Below are positions 34,101-41,342 of a DNA stretch of 64,000 bases, in pieces (the stretch's first letter is position 1; each line of letters starts with the position of its first letter). Location of the stretch: assembly GCF_014196205.1 (NCBI RefSeq), contig NZ_JACIDE010000017.1, positions 1 to 64,000 on the forward strand. The letters run 5' to 3'. The position numbers were made by a program, and so were the translations under genes. Source of the DNA: Anoxybacteroides voinovskiense. GTDB lineage: Bacteria; Bacillota; Bacilli; Bacillales; Anoxybacillaceae. The notes beneath the pieces were generated by a model, which worked only from the letters and a program-made list of their open reading frames with translations, was not told where the DNA came from and did not search any database.

Positions 34101-34563
34101 CGTTGAATTTATTGCCGAAGAGCAACTGATTCGGGTGACGAGAGATGCTTCGGAGCGGCTCGGTGCGTTAACACGGCAACGATACGCCATTGAAGTCGAC
34201 TCAGAAGGAGGATTTGTGATTCGCGATGATGCAAACGGAGGGGTTCGGCGCCCAGTGACGACGTTGTCTGGTGGGGAAACATTTTTAACGTCACTATCTT
34301 TAGCGCTAGCATTATCAAAACAAATTCAACTTCGTGGGGAATATCCGCTACAATTTTTCTTTTTAGATGAAGGGTTTGGTACATTAGATAATGAGCTATT
34401 GGACATTGTGATTACCGCGCTCGAACGGTTACAAACAAGCGACATGGCCATTGGTGTCATTAGCCATGTGCAAGAATTGCGTGCACGCTTACCGAAGCGG
34501 CTTGTCGTCGAACCTGCCGAACCGTCAGGGCGAGGCACGCGCGTTCGATTAGAAATAATGTAA
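31195..34563 (+). CDS. sbcC: exonuclease SbcCD, ATPase subunit SbcC
   Basis: A 1122-residue SMC-like ATPase of the Rad50 type. Walker A GPTGSGKSS lies near residues 35-43 and the C-terminal half of the ATPase carries the signature LSGGETF near 1025 and Walker B FFFLDEGFGTLD near 1058. Between them run two long coiled coils rich in Gln, Glu and Lys, joined at a zinc hook CPVC (Cys534, Cys537). GTG start overlaps the sbcD stop. The long antisense reading frames over this gene are by-products of its repetitive coiled-coil codons. Confidence 0.96.
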   Translation: MKPIRLTVAGLHSFREKQTIDFETLCEGGLFGIFGPTGSGKSSILDAMTLALYGNVERAANNTHGIMNHAENELSVAFTFELVNANGKKRYTVERTFKRSDEWRVKTSVSRLIEEGSERIVIADKTRDVDEWVRRLLGLEMKDFTRAVVLPQGKFAEFLSLKGVERRQMLQRLFNLERYGDELNEKLKTKLAMTTAKLDTIRAEQVGLGDASQAALAEQKRQLEEVERELARQKEHFAEITEQYERKKQLWQWQQEKQYAEQQIAKCQQDEEKMATFERKQKRAETAERLLLYLQQYEQTTQEVEKWAKELETTEQKLRAVRKQYEQAAEAYQLIRAKKAVEEPKRLEQKEQLIKALQLLERMKIVAKEVDESKRKLAFLYEKEAQIKQALHELDALYERALEKQKRLKEAWQQKQVDMQQKERIYKAYEAKKEWQALERALQEAQAEWQQKQKQHDELTKTIQVETERSEAIAAKERANFQRIEKLYHTVCEHETKLEKLLYKLKQAQKTAEQERMLHAASLLAASLHEGSPCPVCGATHHPNPAQPIATGNEQFPEEWEQSLEQAQQLVAPLHTLKTKVQQLAELLTPEEVPLAGNIEKIKREVEEGQDRSFIEQVTHLSVEIKALQQDYVQCREETTKLLNERKAVEMKRQELLHQQAALAQEMNERREKYNERLQICETQLNQWQETYPDFTFDTIEQTMEQLKHDEKEAQLLQERIEKSIHFLEEKKEERERWKEQWQQLEREKAEYTTLFETKQKQYEAYAQDLPFPIEEAEANRLLNETEQQLAQLQQQEIEAYEIWINAQKQYQALEANNKAAQLALSESKKRKEQAEADWHKQLEKHEWSESDDIHQALLTAEEKTFIAEQITQHRDNQRKWQNEWQRLTKMMNGEEITEEQWRQIEQLRIKEEEKLTECIERAASAKAKMEELEEKHIRFQELEQERAEVERLVRLYSELQRVLRGNSFVEFIAEEQLIRVTRDASERLGALTRQRYAIEVDSEGGFVIRDDANGGVRRPVTTLSGGETFLTSLSLALALSKQIQLRGEYPLQFFFLDEGFGTLDNELLDIVITALERLQTSDMAIGVISHVQELRARLPKRLVVEPAEPSGRGTRVRLEIM

Positions 34564-34591
34564 AAAGGTGGGGATTCCCACCTTTAATTAT
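34562..34591. terminator. bidirectional terminator between sbcC and gerPF
   Basis: AAAGGTGGG and CCCACCTTT pair around GATT, flanked by an A run and TTTAATTATTT. It overlaps the ends of both converging genes. Confidence 0.85.
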
Positions 34592-34805
34592 TTCCAGCGA
34601 CGTTGCTGTCAAAGACGTCAGGATCAAACGTATTCGTAAAGTTAATGGCGTTATTTGTCATAATAAAATCGCCGGTATTAAATCCACCGGAACCACCTTG
34701 CGTTTTTGTCGCCACTTTTGGCGCGATATAAAGCGTGTCGCCGACTTGAAAGACAGCGCCGCTCCCTATACTCGTAATTTTAATTGGACCAACTACTGCA
34801 GGCAT
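34584..34805 (-). CDS. gerPF: spore germination protein GerPF
   Basis: A 73-residue GerPA/PF-family protein, starting MPAVVGPIKITSIGSGAVF and carrying the family GGFNTGDF and FTNTFDPDV motifs. GerP proteins sit in the spore coat and let germinants reach their receptors. As the last gene of the operon it is assigned GerPF by order. ATG at 34805 is preferred because GGATGGG stands just upstream; a GTG two codons earlier overlaps the gerPE stop. It ends at a bidirectional terminator. Confidence 0.9.
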   Translation of the reverse strand: MPAVVGPIKITSIGSGAVFQVGDTLYIAPKVATKTQGGSGGFNTGDFIMTNNAINFTNTFDPDVFDSNVAGNN

Positions 34806-34807
34806 GT

Positions 34808-35209
34808 TCACCCATCCTTTGTCATCCGAGTCGACGCTTGAGGGGACGTTGACTCGGCTAATTGGCGAATGTGTTTAATTCTTGTTTCTCCTTTAACGGT
34901 GGAAGTAGAGCCGATGTGGACGACAGATGCGGTCGAAGCAGCGATTAAATAAATCGAGCGTACCGATATGACCGGCGACTCGTGGAGGCGGTATGTTTGC
35001 ACGGAAACAGGAACATCAAGCGTTGGAATCGGTTTGGTGAATACCGGAAACGTCACTTCTCCTTCACTTCCGTAGAAAAGTTCGTATTGCCGCTGCACCG
35101 CTAATACGTTTGACCGTGCGTTAATTTCTCGTGAATCGCCAATTTGTAATACAGAGCTAAGGAGAAACGTTTTACTATTGAGAAGCTGAACGACCGATAA
35201 CCGTTTCAT
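34808..35209 (-). CDS. gerPE: spore germination protein GerPE
   Basis: A 133-residue protein of the GerPE family, fifth gene of the gerP operon. It has the recurrent gerP motif SSVLQIGDS near residues 18-26 and a second SVVHIGST near 100-107, suggesting an internal duplication of the small GerP-type fold. It acts in spore-coat permeability to germinants. It follows gerPD by 24 bases and ends two bases before gerPF. Confidence 0.9.
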   Translation of the reverse strand: MKRLSVVQLLNSKTFLLSSVLQIGDSREINARSNVLAVQRQYELFYGSEGEVTFPVFTKPIPTLDVPVSVQTYRLHESPVISVRSIYLIAASTASVVHIGSTSTVKGETRIKHIRQLAESTSPQASTRMTKDG

Positions 35210-35233
35210 GTGTAGACAACCTTTCCTTTCAGA

Positions 35234-35416
35234 TTATGACCCTTTCGGCGTCAGCGGGACGAACGGACCGACAATTAATGATTCTGGCGGGGTATCGAAC
35301 GCAGAGGCAAGCTGAATGACATCGGCATCGCCGATTAAAAAAATAGATGAGCTTGTGACAGCTGTTAAATAAATATCGCCGATTTGCACTTCGCGGTTAA
35401 CGACCGTATAATTCAT
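35234..35416 (-). CDS. gerPD: spore germination protein GerPD
   Basis: A 60-residue GerPD protein: MNYTVVNREVQIGDIYLT at the start and VGPFVPLTPKGS at the end, with the SSIFLIGDAD core shared with other GerP proteins. It overlaps gerPC by four bases. Role in the spore coat as for the operon. Confidence 0.9.
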   Translation of the reverse strand: MNYTVVNREVQIGDIYLTAVTSSSIFLIGDADVIQLASAFDTPPESLIVGPFVPLTPKGS

Positions 35417-36015
35417 CCTTTCCCTCCTTGTTTCGGCAAATGTTTTATAAAACTATCTAACGATTGCTCAATATCTTGTTTCACTTTTTGAATAATTTCT
35501 GCTTCCACTGCTTCGGAAGAGCTTGGATCAGGCACATAGCCTCCATTCATTTTTTGTTGTAAATAAAACTGAATGCGTTCGTCTACTTGCCGGTGAATAT
35601 CTTGCAAAATAAATTGGCGGTATACGTCATCGAGCGGATACATATATTTTGTTTCTAGCTGTGCAAGCAACGTTTTACAGTCGTTCGCTAAATATTCGTT
35701 AATTTTTGCTTGAATGTTGCGGAGCAAGACTGGCTCTGGTTTGGGGATAACTGTTTTTTCTGGACTAACGGCGAAATCTTCAATTGTTGTGCCTCCGTTT
35801 GGAGTGAGCCCGATATTTAATGTTCCTTCCAATGTTTCTACTTTTAGTTGATCAAATTTATATTCAATCTTTTCGATAGTCGTTTGAGGTCGTTGTTTGA
35901 GCTCTTGCATTTCTTTTTCGAGCCGGACAAGCTGTTGCTCCAACTTGTTTATTTTATTTGTTTGCCAAGTTAAATACTCGTGCAATTTCGTGAAATAATT
36001 GTGCCAAGTGCTCAT
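35413..36015 (-). CDS. gerPC: spore germination protein GerPC
   Basis: A 200-residue, largely helical protein of the GerPC family, with an N-terminal coiled coil near 15-45 (NKINKLEQQLVRLEKEMQEL) that is absent from the other GerP proteins. The middle holds the FDQLKVETLEGTLNIGLTP segment. It is thought to act with the other GerP proteins during coat assembly. No signal peptide. It overlaps gerPD by four bases. Confidence 0.92.
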   Translation of the reverse strand: MSTWHNYFTKLHEYLTWQTNKINKLEQQLVRLEKEMQELKQRPQTTIEKIEYKFDQLKVETLEGTLNIGLTPNGGTTIEDFAVSPEKTVIPKPEPVLLRNIQAKINEYLANDCKTLLAQLETKYMYPLDDVYRQFILQDIHRQVDERIQFYLQQKMNGGYVPDPSSSEAVEAEIIQKVKQDIEQSLDSFIKHLPKQGGKG

Positions 36016-36064
36016 GCGGCAACCATCCTCTCCAATGTCCCTTCACTTTTCAATATATGAGTGA

Positions 36065-36295
36065 TTACTCGTTGTCATCACTTTTTTGCCGCGTCGAAGA
36101 ATGGAGTGGAACCAATGGAGTGAACGAACCAGGCAATTTTGCTTCTGGTGCGGGTTGAGTGAATCCGCCGGTATTGCTTAAGGTGGAATGAGCCTGAATG
36201 CTGCCGGCGCTACCGATTTGCAAAACGGAGGAGTTGGAGACAGAACCGATTTTGAATTGGTAAATCCAGATGCTTTGGTTAATATAAAAATTCAT
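36065..36295 (-). CDS. gerPB: spore germination protein GerPB
   Basis: A 76-residue GerPB protein: MNFYINQSIWIYQFKIGSV at the start, then SSVLQIGSAGSIQ and NTGGFTQPAP. The family length and position after gerPA agree. GGGGGAGGACG precedes the ATG. Spore-coat component affecting germinant access. Confidence 0.92.
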   Translation of the reverse strand: MNFYINQSIWIYQFKIGSVSNSSVLQIGSAGSIQAHSTLSNTGGFTQPAPEAKLPGSFTPLVPLHSSTRQKSDDNE

Positions 36296-36307
36296 CGTCC
36301 TCCCCCT

Positions 36308-36529
36308 TTACGCATTGCCGACGATATTTTCATCTGCCACGTCTGCATCGTTTGTGTTTGTGTTGCTGTAATAGTTATACACATGCAGCCCGTTTCCGGT
36401 ATTGAACGAACCAGCCCCAGCAAACGTTTTTGCCACGCTATACGGAGAGATGGCAAATACATCGCCGATATGAAACACCCCGCTACTCCCGATACTATTC
36501 AGTTTAACGATTCCGACGAATGCTGGCAT
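36308..36529 (-). CDS. gerPA: spore germination protein GerPA
   Basis: A 73-residue GerPA/PF-family protein with FHIGDVFAISPYSVAKTFAG and GAGSFNTGN motifs. It heads the gerPABCDEF run and has a sigma-K-type -10 element (36559-36567) of its own in the 61-base gap upstream. Separated from gerPB by 12 bases. Function as for the operon. Confidence 0.9.
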   Translation of the reverse strand: MPAFVGIVKLNSIGSSGVFHIGDVFAISPYSVAKTFAGAGSFNTGNGLHVYNYYSNTNTNDADVADENIVGNA

Positions 36530-36558
36530 ATTTAAACACCTTTCTTTCGTTCTTCATA

Positions 36559-36567
36559 TATCGTATG
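36559..36567 (-). promoter_or_regulatory. sigma-K -10 element upstream of gerPA
   Basis: On the minus strand the site reads CATACGATA, fitting the sigma-K -10 consensus CATANNNTA, 29 bases before gerPA. A weak -35 candidate (GCACCA) lies 15 bases further up. Bacillus subtilis gerP is transcribed by sigma-K RNA polymerase. Confidence 0.6.
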
Positions 36568-36590
36568 GGCATCGGCGGGAAATGGTGCGA

Positions 36591-36815
36591 TTAGTTATTT
36601 CCTACATTGTTCGCATCCGCAATGTCTGGGTCGGCAGTGTTGGTGAAGCTGACAAATGTATTCGTTTGCATAAAATCTCCGTTGTTTCCTCCACCGGAAC
36701 CGAGATGGGACTTCACCGTGCTTTTCGGAGTAATTTGTAAAACGTCGCCAAAGTTTACCGTTCCATCACCGCTGACGTTTGTGATTTGAATGGGTCCGCC
36801 AATAAAAGACGGCAT
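36591..36815 (-). CDS. additional GerPA/PF-family spore germination protein
   Basis: A 74-residue protein starting MPSFIGGPIQITNVSGDGTV, with NFGDVLQITPKSTVKS, GSGGGNNGDF and FTNTADPD. It belongs to the GerPA/PF family but is an extra copy beyond the canonical six genes. It lies 61 bases upstream of gerPA on the same strand and may be cotranscribed with the operon. It resembles the divergent gene at 36952 more than gerPA or gerPF, and has the same length. ATG at 36815 follows GAGGATG; a GTG three codons earlier is unlikely. Confidence 0.88.
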   Translation of the reverse strand: MPSFIGGPIQITNVSGDGTVNFGDVLQITPKSTVKSHLGSGGGNNGDFMQTNTFVSFTNTADPDIADANNVGNN

Positions 36816-36847
36816 GTGTGTCACATCCTCTCTTTTATTCCTTATTG

Positions 36848-36856
36848 TATTGTATG
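36848..36856 (-). promoter_or_regulatory. sigma-K promoter of the leftward GerPA/PF paralogue
   Basis: On the minus strand CATACAATA (-10, CATANNNTA) is preceded 15 bases upstream by TCAACA (36877-36872), close to the sigma-K -35 GKMACA. It starts 33 bases before the coding region. Confidence 0.65.
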
Positions 36857-36912
36857 AAAGAAAAAAGAAAGTGTTGAATGAGAATAATGTCCATTCATTT
36901 TTTTCTTTGTTT

Positions 36913-36921
36913 CATACAATA
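36913..36921 (+). promoter_or_regulatory. sigma-K promoter of the rightward GerPA/PF paralogue
   Basis: CATACAATA fits the sigma-K -10 and is identical to the element at 36848-36856 on the other strand. The -35 position (36892-36897, CATTCA) is weaker. It lies 31 bases before the coding region. Confidence 0.6.
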
Positions 36922-36951
36922 ACGAATAAAGGAAGAAAGGGGAGGATGGAC

Positions 36952-37176
36952 ATGCCATCGGTAATTATCGGCGGGGTGGAAGTGACGAGCGTTGGTGGGA
37001 ACGGAACGGTCAACATGGGGGATGTGCTGCAAATTGCCCCAAAAAGTACGGCAAAATCGAATTCCGGTGCAGGTGGAGGTAATACAGGTAATTTTTTACA
37101 AACGAATACGTTTTGCAGTGTAACCAATACGTTTGATGCCGATTTGAACGGGTCGAATAATATTGCTAATAAGTAA
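36952..37176 (+). CDS. additional GerPA/PF-family spore germination protein (divergent copy)
   Basis: A 74-residue protein starting MPSVIIGGVEVTSVGGNGTV, with NMGDVLQIAPKSTAKSNSG, GAGGGNTGNF and VTNTFDAD. It is a GerPA/PF-family member transcribed away from the gerP operon, and the mirror partner of the gene at 36591-36815; the two share QTNTF and DVLQI-PKST segments. ATG at 36952 is chosen since GGGGAGG lies 6 bases before it. It has one cysteine in NTFCSVTNTF, unusual for the family. A strong terminator follows. Its own place in the coat is unknown. Confidence 0.88.
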   Translation: MPSVIIGGVEVTSVGGNGTVNMGDVLQIAPKSTAKSNSGAGGGNTGNFLQTNTFCSVTNTFDADLNGSNNIANK

Positions 37177-37206
37177 AAGCGTTACAAAATTGTAACGCTT
37201 TTTCTT
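37175..37206 (+). terminator. terminator after the divergent GerP-type gene
   Basis: AAAAGCGTTACA and TGTAACGCTTTT pair over 12 bp around AAAT, followed by T. Confidence 0.9.
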
Positions 37207-37260
37207 AAAAAATATGCTATAATTTTATTGAATTTTCAAACAAAAAGGGGGATGGGGAAG

Positions 37261-38853
37261 ATGAACGTACCGTTAGTATTAACGCAATTTTTAGACCGCG
37301 CAGTGGCGTTATATGGCGACAAAACGGGAGTCATCTGTGAAGAAAGAGAACTTACATACCGCCAGTTGAATGAGCGGGTAAATCAGCTGTCGCACGGGTT
37401 GAAAGCGCTAGGAGTACAAAAAGGGGATCGGGTGGCGTATTTAGCGCCAAATACGCTTGAAATGTTGGAAGGGTTTTATGGCGTCTTTCAGCTTGGGGCG
37501 ATTATGGTACCGCTAAATATTCGCTTAAAACCAGACGACTATTTGTTTATTTTAAACCATAGCGAAAGTAAAGTGCTTTTTGTCGACCAAGAGTTGTACC
37601 ATTTAATTGTACCAATTAAGGACAAGCTGGAAACGGTAGAGAAAATAATTGTGCATTACAAAGATGATGCCACGGATGAAATCGCTTACGATCATTGGCT
37701 TGCGCAGTTTCCTTCAATTCCTTTTGAACGTCCAGAAATAGACGAAAACGATGTGTGTAGTCTTCTTTATACGAGCGGAACGACCGGAAATCCAAAAGGG
37801 GTGATGCTCACCCATCGAAATAACTATTTGCATGCATTGGTGACGATGCACCATTTGCGCGTGTCCGACCGCGACAATTATTTGCACGTCTTGCCAATGT
37901 TCCATGTCAACGGCTGGGGATCACCGTTTTATTATACCGCCAACGGCGCAACGCACATTTGTTTGCGTAAAGCTGCGCCAGAACTTATTTTTGACTGCAT
38001 ACAAAAATATCGTGTCAATGTGATGCATATGGCGCCGACCGTGTTAAATTCGCTTCTGCAATATTATGAACAGCATGTGCCGACGATTGACCATCCGGTT
38101 CGCGTCGTGATTGCCGGCTCTGCACCGCCACCTGCGTTTGTTACACGCGTCGAGAAAGAACTAGGTTGGGAGTTTATCCAAGTATACGGCATGACGGAGT
38201 CCTCGCCACTAAGCACCGTCTCTACCATTCGTTCGCATTTACAGCACTTGCCGCTTCATGAACAATATCGCATGAAAGCAAAAGCAGGGCATGCGATGAT
38301 TGGCTGCGAAGTGAAAGTAGTCAATGAGCATGGCGAAGAAGTACCACATGACGGGCAAACGATTGGAGAAGTGGTCGTCCGCAGCAACGGTGTCATGAAA
38401 GGCTATTGGAAAAATCCAGAGGCGACGATGGAAACGATTCGAAATGGTTGGCTTCATACTGGCGACATGGCAACTGTTGATGCATACGGCAATATTGACA
38501 TCGTCGACCGGAAAAAGGATATTATTATTAGCGGCGGCGAAAACATTTCTTCAATCGAAGTAGAAGGGGTGCTTTATGATCATCCAGCGGTGTTAGAAGC
38601 AGCAGTTATTGCCGCTCCGCATGAAAAATGGGGAGAAACACCGCATGCGTTTGTCGTTGTTCGACCAGGGCACAACGTGACCGAGCAAGAACTGATTGCG
38701 TTCTCTCGAGAGAAATTGGCTCACTTTAAGGCGATTACTGGCGTCACATTTGTACAAGAACTTCCGAAAACGGCATCAGGGAAAATTCAAAAAGTTCATT
38801 TGCGTAACGAATATTGGCAAACGCACGGAAAAACAGGACGATACGTCAACTAA
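37261..38853 (+). CDS. acyl-CoA synthetase (fatty-acid--CoA ligase family)
   Basis: A 530-residue adenylate-forming acyl-CoA synthetase. Motifs: YTSGTTGNPKGVMLTH near 182, QVYGMTESSPLS near 310, GWLHTGDMATVDAYGN near 396, and catalytic-lysine motif PKTASGKIQK near 510. The family includes medium- and long-chain synthetases; the chain length cannot be told. Unlike lcfB, no FadR box is visible upstream. ATG at 37261 is placed 9 bases after AGGGGG; earlier in-frame starts are less well spaced. It stands alone between two terminators, next to spore genes but with no clear link to them. Confidence 0.9.
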   Translation: MNVPLVLTQFLDRAVALYGDKTGVICEERELTYRQLNERVNQLSHGLKALGVQKGDRVAYLAPNTLEMLEGFYGVFQLGAIMVPLNIRLKPDDYLFILNHSESKVLFVDQELYHLIVPIKDKLETVEKIIVHYKDDATDEIAYDHWLAQFPSIPFERPEIDENDVCSLLYTSGTTGNPKGVMLTHRNNYLHALVTMHHLRVSDRDNYLHVLPMFHVNGWGSPFYYTANGATHICLRKAAPELIFDCIQKYRVNVMHMAPTVLNSLLQYYEQHVPTIDHPVRVVIAGSAPPPAFVTRVEKELGWEFIQVYGMTESSPLSTVSTIRSHLQHLPLHEQYRMKAKAGHAMIGCEVKVVNEHGEEVPHDGQTIGEVVVRSNGVMKGYWKNPEATMETIRNGWLHTGDMATVDAYGNIDIVDRKKDIIISGGENISSIEVEGVLYDHPAVLEAAVIAAPHEKWGETPHAFVVVRPGHNVTEQELIAFSREKLAHFKAITGVTFVQELPKTASGKIQKVHLRNEYWQTHGKTGRYVN

Positions 38854-38860
38854 AACATAT

Positions 38861-38889
38861 GGCGTCGCAAACGAAGCGGCGCCTTTTTT
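38861..38889 (+). terminator. terminator after the acyl-CoA synthetase gene
   Basis: GGCGTCGC pairs with GCGGCGCC (one G-U) around AAACGAA, followed by TTTTTT. The next gene's ribosome site begins five bases later. Confidence 0.82.
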
Positions 38890-38905
38890 GAGTGGAGGGA
38901 AGCGT

Positions 38906-40015
38906 TTGCGATTGAAAGAAATAGACAGTATAAGAGGAATAGCGCTTTTTGGTATTTTTTTAGTGAATATGCTCGATTTTCATTCGCCAGCGATGTATAT
39001 GTCGTTGGGCAACTGGTGGAAAGATCCGCTCGACCGTTTTGTACTAGCCTTTATTGATGTCGTGGCACAAGCAAGTTTTTATCCGCTTTTTGCTTTTTTA
39101 TTTGGGTTTAGCATGATTTTATTTCGTGAACAAGCAATGAAGAAAGGACGATCATTTCCGCGGCTATGGATAAGGAGAATGGCAGCACTACTAACGATTG
39201 GTCTTTTTCATGCGTTTTTCGTTTGGCATGGCGATATTTTAATCACGTACGCCACAACAGGTGCGCTTCTTCTTCTGTTTCACAACGCTCCTAGTCGAAC
39301 ATGGCTGTTTGCGGCGATGAGTTGCTACGTCCCTCATGTCATTATTGCCATATTAATAGGTTCAGAACCTACTCGACAACAGGAAGCGATGGCGCAGGAA
39401 GCACTGAAACATTATCAACACGGAACAATTGCAGATATTTTTTGGCAACGTCTGCACGATTGGATGTACGTGAACGATGCGGCGGGGTTTGTGTTTATTG
39501 TAATGACGCTCCTTTCGTTCGGATTGTTCGGTGGTTATGTGGCACAAATTCGTGCTTCGTTATCTGTGCGCATCATAAAGCGAGTAGCGCTCCTTTCTTT
39601 TTGTATTGGACTGCCGCTAAAATTGCTGCCGTATTGGCTAGAAAAAAACGAATGGACAGAATACGTGCAAGATATGTTCGGTGGGCCAGCGCTGGCGTTG
39701 TTTTATGCGGCAGGAATGTGGCTTGTTTCACAAAAAAGATGGCGAATAATTGCCGATATCGCCGCTTGCGGCCGCATATCTATCACAAACTATTTGCTTC
39801 AGTCGGTGCTTTGTACGTTTCTTTTTTATAGCTATGGACTTGGATTATATGGGACCGTTCGGCCGTTCGTTGGTACGGTAGGGGCAGTAGTGATTTATTG
39901 TTTACAAGTAGCGGGTAGCCGTAAATGGCTGCAGCATTTTTCTATCGGCCCTGTCGAATGGGGATGGCGGGCAGTGACGTACGGAAGTCGTCCGCTATTT
40001 CGGCGAAGACGGTAA
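38906..40015 (+). CDS. DUF418-family membrane protein
   Basis: A 369-residue integral membrane protein with eight to ten helices. The N-terminal RLKEIDSIRGIALFGIFLVN is the hallmark of the YeiB/DUF418 group, and the C-terminal half contains ISITNYLLQSVLCTFLF and PVEWGWR. Function is unknown; related proteins are thought to be transporters or acyltransferase-like. No ATG is available at this point. TTG at 38906, five bases after GGAGGGA, is the likely start; a second TTG follows at 38912. The open frame further upstream runs into the previous gene and is not used. Confidence 0.85.
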   Translation: MRLKEIDSIRGIALFGIFLVNMLDFHSPAMYMSLGNWWKDPLDRFVLAFIDVVAQASFYPLFAFLFGFSMILFREQAMKKGRSFPRLWIRRMAALLTIGLFHAFFVWHGDILITYATTGALLLLFHNAPSRTWLFAAMSCYVPHVIIAILIGSEPTRQQEAMAQEALKHYQHGTIADIFWQRLHDWMYVNDAAGFVFIVMTLLSFGLFGGYVAQIRASLSVRIIKRVALLSFCIGLPLKLLPYWLEKNEWTEYVQDMFGGPALALFYAAGMWLVSQKRWRIIADIAACGRISITNYLLQSVLCTFLFYSYGLGLYGTVRPFVGTVGAVVIYCLQVAGSRKWLQHFSIGPVEWGWRAVTYGSRPLFRRRR

Positions 40016-40019
40016 AAAT

Positions 40020-40042
40020 GTCCCTCTACCTACTGAGGGACA
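40020..40042 (-). terminator. terminator after the Spo0E-like gene
   Basis: GTCCCTC and GAGGGAC pair around TACCTACT. On the minus strand the hairpin is followed by ATTTTT, so it terminates the leftward gene; it may also slow the rightward transcript. Confidence 0.65.
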
Positions 40043-40212
40043 AGCGACGGGGAATGCTCTTGGGCGGGAAACATCGGGAACGTCTGTTTTACGTATTCAT
40101 TTATTAATTCGTCCAATTCTTGACTGCACTGAATCGTTTCTTTTGCCGTAAATCCGTATGTTAAAGCCAGTTCGATCATTTGTTGTCGCTTCTTTTCAAT
40201 CAACATGATCAT
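40030..40212 (-). CDS. Spo0E-like aspartyl-phosphate phosphatase
   Basis: A 60-residue helical protein of the Spo0E family, which dephosphorylates Spo0A-phosphate and so delays sporulation. The signature SQELDELI lies at residues 30-37. Two antiparallel helices are predicted, as in Spo0E and YisI. Position near gerP and yisK is that of Bacillus subtilis yisI. ATG at 40212 follows GGTGA at 7 bases; a second ATG two codons in is possible. The exact paralogue is not certain. Confidence 0.88.
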   Translation of the reverse strand: MIMLIEKKRQQMIELALTYGFTAKETIQCSQELDELINEYVKQTFPMFPAQEHSPSLVPQ

Positions 40213-40403
40213 TGTTTTTCACCAACGTTTAGTTATTCTTTTTTCTAGGTAAAAATATCTAGTTACAACTATTATACATGGAATGGAAGAAAAGGAAAGG
40301 TTTTCGTGTAAATAAGACATAATATTACAAATTTCTACAAAATTTTTAGTAGGGTTTTCGAAAAAGGCGGCGAATATATCGTATGGAGAGAGGAGATGGA
40401 AAG

Positions 40404-41306
40404 ATGAGATTTGTTACAGCCGAACGAAATGGAACAACGTTTGTCGGTGTCGTCACTAGTGAGGAACGTGTCATTGATTTACGGCTAGCAGAGTATGCGA
40501 GGAAAAAAGTAATTACGCTTCCGAAAACGTTAGTAGAGTGCATTGCGCTCGGAGAGACGTTCATCGAAATCGTTCGTGAACTGCTCATTTGGGTTGAAGG
40601 ACATCCGTCGTCGCAGTATGTTTATCCGTTGGCAGACGTTCGTTTGCTTGCGCCGATTCCGCGGCCAACGAAAAACATTTTTTGCGTGGGGAAAAACTAT
40701 GTCGACCATGCCTTGGAACTAGGAAGTGCGGCCGATATTCCAAAACATATTATGCTTTTTTCGAAAACACCGACAACGGTCGTTGGCCATGAGGCAACGG
40801 TGTTACGGCATCGGGAGGTAACAAATGAGCTCGATTACGAAGGAGAGCTTGCTGTTGTCATCGGTAAAAAAGGAAAAGCCATTCCGGAACAAGAAGCGCT
40901 TGAGTATGTGTTTGGGTATACGATTATTAATGATATTACTGCTCGCGATTTGCAAGAGCGGCATAAGCAGTTTTTGTTAGGGAAAAGCTTAGATACGTCT
41001 TGTCCGATGGGGCCGTGGATTGTCCATCAATCGCTTCTTCCAAATCCGAACCGTTTACATATTGAAACGAAGGTCAATGGGGAAACGCGGCAAAAAGCGA
41101 ATACCGAACAGTTTATTTTCCCAGTCGAAACGATTATTGCGACGATTTCGCGAGGAATGACATTAGAACCGGGAGATATTATTGCGACGGGAACGCCGGC
41201 AGGAGTTGGAAAAGGAATGAAGCCCCCGCGCTTTTTAGACACAGGGGATGTTATTGAAATTACGATTGAAGGAATTGGAACGCTGCGCAATCGTATAGGG
41301 GAATAA
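40404..41306 (+). CDS. yisK: fumarylacetoacetate hydrolase-family protein YisK
   Basis: A 300-residue enzyme of the FAH superfamily. The metal-binding carboxylates are in NELDYEGELAVVIGKKG near 138-154 and the entry motif KNIFCVGKNYVDHALELG is near 92-109. Bacillus subtilis YisK (301 residues) has oxaloacetate decarboxylase activity and, separately, affects cell width through Mbl; both are known from that protein only. ATG at 40404 follows GGAGATGGAAAG; the upstream ATG at 40383 lacks a ribosome site. It lies beside the Spo0E-like gene as in Bacillus subtilis. Confidence 0.92.
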   Translation: MRFVTAERNGTTFVGVVTSEERVIDLRLAEYARKKVITLPKTLVECIALGETFIEIVRELLIWVEGHPSSQYVYPLADVRLLAPIPRPTKNIFCVGKNYVDHALELGSAADIPKHIMLFSKTPTTVVGHEATVLRHREVTNELDYEGELAVVIGKKGKAIPEQEALEYVFGYTIINDITARDLQERHKQFLLGKSLDTSCPMGPWIVHQSLLPNPNRLHIETKVNGETRQKANTEQFIFPVETIIATISRGMTLEPGDIIATGTPAGVGKGMKPPRFLDTGDVIEITIEGIGTLRNRIGE

Positions 41307-41310
41307 AGAC

Positions 41311-41338
41311 AGAGGGCACCCGTCTAGGGGCGCCCTTG
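41311..41338. terminator. terminator between yisK and rocD
   Basis: AGGGCACCC and GGGGCGCCCT form a GC-rich stem with a small mismatch around GTCTA, followed by TGTTT. It lies between converging genes and may serve both. Confidence 0.7.
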
Positions 41339-41342
41339 TTTA

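Noticed and set aside
36188-36535. 115-residue plus-strand frame across gerPA and gerPB
   Set aside because: Shadow of two good GerP genes on the other strand.
36601-37176. CRISPR or tandem repeat at the gerP paralogues
   Set aside because: The likeness comes from two divergent homologous coding genes and their promoters, not from regularly spaced repeats.
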